6,158 nt of DNA, from contig CALQCP020000151.1 in the NCBI GenBank assembly GCA_943329105.2, forward strand, positions 1 to 6,158, read 5' to 3'. The DNA is from Chitinophaga pinensis (GTDB lineage Bacteria > Planctomycetota > Phycisphaerae > Phycisphaerales > SM1A02). Below are positions 4,346 to 6,158 of the stretch, piece by piece. Under the pieces are notes generated by a model. That model saw only the letters and a list, made by a program, of their open reading frames with translations, was not told the DNA's origin and searched no databases. Position 1 is the stretch's first letter. The number at the start of each line of letters is the position of its first letter. The position numbers were made by a program, and so were the translations under genes.

Positions 4346-5644
4346 GTGAAGACCAAGAAGTTCGGCTCGGATGTCGTGTTGGGTGCTGCTGCCGCGGCGG
4401 CGGTTTCGATGAGCGCGCTTGCGGGGGACGCAGTGCAGTGGCGAGTGGCGGATGGGGGGAATGGGCATTGGTATTCGAGAGTTGAGGCAACAGAGTCCTG
4501 GAATTGGCATGAATCGAACTGCCGCGCACTCGGAGGGCATTTGGCAACCGTGACCTCCTCGGCAGAACAGGCATTCGTTGGAACATTGAACGCCGTCTCG
4601 AATACATGGATTGGCGGATATCAAATCCCGAACAGCTGCGAGCCCGGATGCGGATGGGCTTGGGTCACTGGCGAAATGTGGTCGTATCAGAACTGGGATT
4701 CGTGGGCCCCAGACAACTACTACCCCAACGACAACTATCTACACGTCGACACCAACGACAATCGCTGGAATGACCAAGTCGAGGACAGTAACTATCCAGC
4801 AATTCTGGAATGGTCCGCCGACTGCAACTCCGATGGCATCGTCGACTACGGCCAGTGCCATGATGGAACGCTGCCGGACTACAACGGCAACAACATTCCG
4901 GATTGCTGCGAACAGGGCGTGCAATGCACCGTGGGGAACTACCCGGTGCAATGGCGCGTGGAGGATGGGGGGAATGGGCATTGGTATCGCTTTGTACCGA
5001 ACCCGGCGACATGGGCCATCGCTCGTGCGCAAGTTGCCGCCGCCGGAGGCTATCTCGTGACGGTCAACAGCCCGCCTGAGGGCGACTTTCTAAGGACGCT
5101 CGGAGTGGGGACCGCATGGATCGGGCTGCTACAGAATCCCGCATCACCGACTTTTTCTGAGCCTAAAGGCGGGTGGGAGTGGATTTCGGGAGAGGCGCTT
5201 GACTACACGAACTGGAGAGTCAATACGAACGGACAGCCAAACGAGCCAAACAACATTGACGGGACACCTATGGATGTGGCGGTCATGGATGCTCCGGCAC
5301 GAACAACGTGGAATGACGTGCCGCAAGCCGGAACCTACTCCTACTGGATCGAATGGTCCGCCGACTGCAACAACGACAACATCGTCGACTTCGGCCAAAT
5401 CCTCAACGGCACCCTCCCCGACACGAACACCAACAACATCCCCGATTGCTGCGAGCCAGGCAACAGCTGCTGCCTTGGTGACATCTACGTGAATCACATC
5501 GTCGACGGCGGCGATCTCGGCGTGCTCCTCAGCGAATGGGGCGTCGTGACGCCAACCACGCGGTCGGATCTCAATCGGGACGGATTCGTGGATGGTGCAG
5601 ATCTCGGTCGCCTGCTCGCCAATTGGGGACCGTGCGGCGGCTAA
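4007..5644 (+). CDS. Two-domain C-type-lectin-like / dockerin-like secreted protein with N-terminal membrane-segment extension; probable separate start at 4346
   Basis: The 545-codon frame parallels the one at 918. From the internal GTG at 4346 it encodes a 432-residue exported protein. Residues 1-26 are a signal peptide (KTKK, Ala-rich core, cleavage likely after ALA). Residues 27-156 are a lectin-like domain with GGHLATVTSSAEQAF, TWIGGYQ, GWAWVTGE, PND (127-129) and WND (141-143). Residues 158-189 are a calcium-loop linker. Residues 200-337 are a second lectin-like domain with GGYLVTVNSPPEGDF, GGWEWISGE, EPN (300-302) and WND (322-324). A second loop linker follows (339-374), then a dockerin-like tail (377-430). 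EPN/WND in the second domain suggests calcium-dependent sugar binding of the mannose type by family precedent; the ligand is unknown. The role of the upstream 113 codons is uncertain. Confidence 0.86.
   Translation: MSAGGGGELPGAARMARRHAGPATRDELAPGMLMRALEVGVEDESAAAGERADPAPSAARARLAVAAVIAGTALLAGVLGPGAGAGRYSAESRPNVPAAARVAGSVESQGDSFVKTKKFGSDVVLGAAAAAAVSMSALAGDAVQWRVADGGNGHWYSRVEATESWNWHESNCRALGGHLATVTSSAEQAFVGTLNAVSNTWIGGYQIPNSCEPGCGWAWVTGEMWSYQNWDSWAPDNYYPNDNYLHVDTNDNRWNDQVEDSNYPAILEWSADCNSDGIVDYGQCHDGTLPDYNGNNIPDCCEQGVQCTVGNYPVQWRVEDGGNGHWYRFVPNPATWAIARAQVAAAGGYLVTVNSPPEGDFLRTLGVGTAWIGLLQNPASPTFSEPKGGWEWISGEALDYTNWRVNTNGQPNEPNNIDGTPMDVAVMDAPARTTWNDVPQAGTYSYWIEWSADCNNDNIVDFGQILNGTLPDTNTNNIPDCCEPGNSCCLGDIYVNHIVDGGDLGVLLSEWGVVTPTTRSDLNRDGFVDGADLGRLLANWGPCGG
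4332..4348 (+). promoter_or_regulatory. Shine-Dalgarno and internal GTG start of the lectin protein, module 2
   Basis: AAGGAG at 4332-4337 lies eight bases before GTG 4346, which opens a clear signal peptide (KTKK followed by an Ala-rich core). This is the strongest Shine-Dalgarno in the window, and it occurs in the middle of an open frame. Confidence 0.8.
4413..4474 (+). repeat. Conserved block A, module 2 copy
   Basis: Partner of 1426-1487, with two differences in 62 bases. It encodes the signal-peptide end and the opening of the first lectin domain. Confidence 0.85.
4808..4954 (+). repeat. Conserved block B, module 2 copy
   Basis: Partner of 1878-2024, with three synonymous differences in 147 bases. 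It encodes the inter-lectin calcium-loop linker. Confidence 0.9.
5348..5644 (+). repeat. Conserved block C, module 2 copy
   Basis: Partner of 2412-2708, about 96% identical over 297 bases. It encodes the second linker and the dockerin-like tail and ends at the stop codon. Confidence 0.9.
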
Positions 5645-5664
5645 CGCCGCTCCCCCGAACATAG

Positions 5665-5691
5665 GGACAGTGGTGAACGGCACCTATTTAC
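5665..5691 (+). repeat. 27-bp direct repeat, right copy
   Basis: Same orientation as 94-120, with one difference. It fills most of the 43-bp gap between the convergent lectin and fructose-bisphosphatase genes, and its last bases supply the TAA stop of the latter (complement of 5688-5690). Here the inverted repeat is longer: ATAGG at 5661-5665 can pair with CCTAT at 5683-5687, and GGTG with CACC inside it. A hairpin here could also act on transcripts from either side, but no T-run follows. Confidence 0.75.
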
Positions 5692-6158
5692 AGGTGCGCC
5701 ACCACCGCGGCGACTTCGTTCTTTGACCCCAGCACCAGCGGCACGCGTTCGTGCATTTGGCTGGGGACGATGTCCATCGTGCGCTGGCCGGCTGCGGTGA
5801 CGCTTGCACCGCCGGCTTGCTCGACTAGGAAACTCATCGGGTTTGCTTCGTAGAGGAGCCGCAGCTTTCCGTTCGGATGCTTCTTGGTGGGCGGATACAA
5901 GAAGACGCCGCCGTTCATCAGCGTGCGGTGCATGTCGGCCACCATCGAGCCGATGTAGCGGCTGCTGTAGCCGTTCTGGTGCGCCCACTTCAAGTACTTC
6001 TGGAAGCCCTCCGGGAAGCCCTCGGCGTTGGCCTCGTTCACGGAATAAATCTTCTTGCTCGCGGGCATCTGAATGTTGCTCTGCACCAACATGAAGCTGC
6101 CGATCGACGAATCGAGTTCGAACATGTGCACGCCGCGACCAGTGGTGATCACGAACAC
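5688..6158 (-). CDS. fbp: Class I fructose-1,6-bisphosphatase, C-terminal 156 residues (partial)
   Basis: The enzyme hydrolyses fructose 1,6-bisphosphate to fructose 6-phosphate and phosphate in the cytoplasm, the committing step of gluconeogenesis, and uses Mg2+. The visible part carries family landmarks in order: SSRYIGSMVADMHRTLMNGG, GVFLYPPTKKHPNGKLRLLYEANP (with the Lys that contacts substrate and the metal-binding Glu of 'YE.NP'), FLVEQAGG and the C-terminal VPLVLGSKNEV. The start and the first metal-site acidic residues lie beyond the right edge. About half of the usual 330-340 residues are seen, with no damage. It is a housekeeping gene convergent with the lectin gene and probably marks the native chromosome next to the accessory block. 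Its stop codon falls within the 27-bp repeat. Confidence 0.96.
   Translation of the reverse strand: MFVITTGRGVHMFELDSSIGSFMLVQSNIQMPASKKIYSVNEANAEGFPEGFQKYLKWAHQNGYSSRYIGSMVADMHRTLMNGGVFLYPPTKKHPNGKLRLLYEANPMSFLVEQAGGASVTAAGQRTMDIVPSQMHERVPLVLGSKNEVAAVVAHL

Noticed and set aside
3594..4607. Long minus-strand open frame (337 codons) opposite the second sigma gene and lectin start
   Set aside because: Same reasons: Arg/Pro/His-rich low-complexity translation, antisense to conserved genes.
1426..5644. Diversity-generating retroelement acting on the lectin domains
   Set aside because: C-type lectin folds are known targets of such elements and the cores do vary. However, there is no reverse transcriptase, no template repeat and no adenine-focused substitution pattern in the window. 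The variable parts are whole cores, not a short 3' segment.
5634..5650. Hairpin GCGGCG-GCTAA-CGCCGC at the end of the second lectin gene as a terminator
   Set aside because: The stem is only 6 bp, it overlaps the stop codon and is followed by C-rich rather than T-rich sequence. Such short GC hairpins arise by chance here.
1..6158. CRISPR array, tRNA or rRNA gene
   Set aside because: No regularly spaced short repeats, no cloverleaf-like segment and no ribosomal RNA signature were seen. The repeats present are coding-sequence paralogy and one pair of 27-bp elements.

Overview
The window looks like GC-rich planctomycete DNA, most likely of the class Phycisphaerae. This is inferred from three things: sigma factors of the 'FP(S/T)T..W' ECF type that is expanded in Planctomycetes, secreted proteins carrying the linker 'DCN.D.IVD.GQ...GTLPD.N.NNIPDCCE', and a dockerin-like C-terminus ending in 'DGADLGRLLANWGPC'. 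No taxonomic marker gene is present, so the assignment rests on protein style.

Layout. Bases 1-74 hold the last codons of a plus-strand gene, probably of the formylglycine-generating-enzyme (SUMF1-like) family. A 27-bp repeat follows at 94-120. Module 1 (140-2708, plus) is an ECF sigma-like gene followed after one base by a long open frame. The first part of that frame encodes a cytoplasmic stretch plus one membrane segment. Its second part, from an internal start at 1362, encodes a secreted protein with signal peptide, C-type-lectin-like domain, Ca-loop linker, second lectin-like domain, Ca-loop linker and dockerin-like tail. A small minus-strand toxin-antitoxin remnant lies at 2712-3187: an intact-looking VapB-type antitoxin and a PIN toxin that has lost the middle of its domain. 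Module 2 (3276-5644, plus) repeats the sigma / membrane segment / lectin order. A second copy of the 27-bp repeat is at 5665-5691 and overlaps the stop codon of a minus-strand class I fructose-1,6-bisphosphatase gene that runs off the right edge.

How the parts may work together. Each module has a sigma gene without a Shine-Dalgarno sequence, then a coupled frame with a good Shine-Dalgarno, then a second good Shine-Dalgarno and start inside the same open frame. In all four cases the Shine-Dalgarno to start spacing is 8 nt. The arrangement suggests a regulator (sigma), a candidate membrane partner and a secreted carbohydrate- or calcium-binding protein made together. The regulatory link is inference. 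The two modules are old paralogues at the sigma and membrane parts, yet the linkers and tails of their lectin genes are about 96-98% identical in DNA while the lectin cores between them differ. That mosaic is the most interesting signal in the window.
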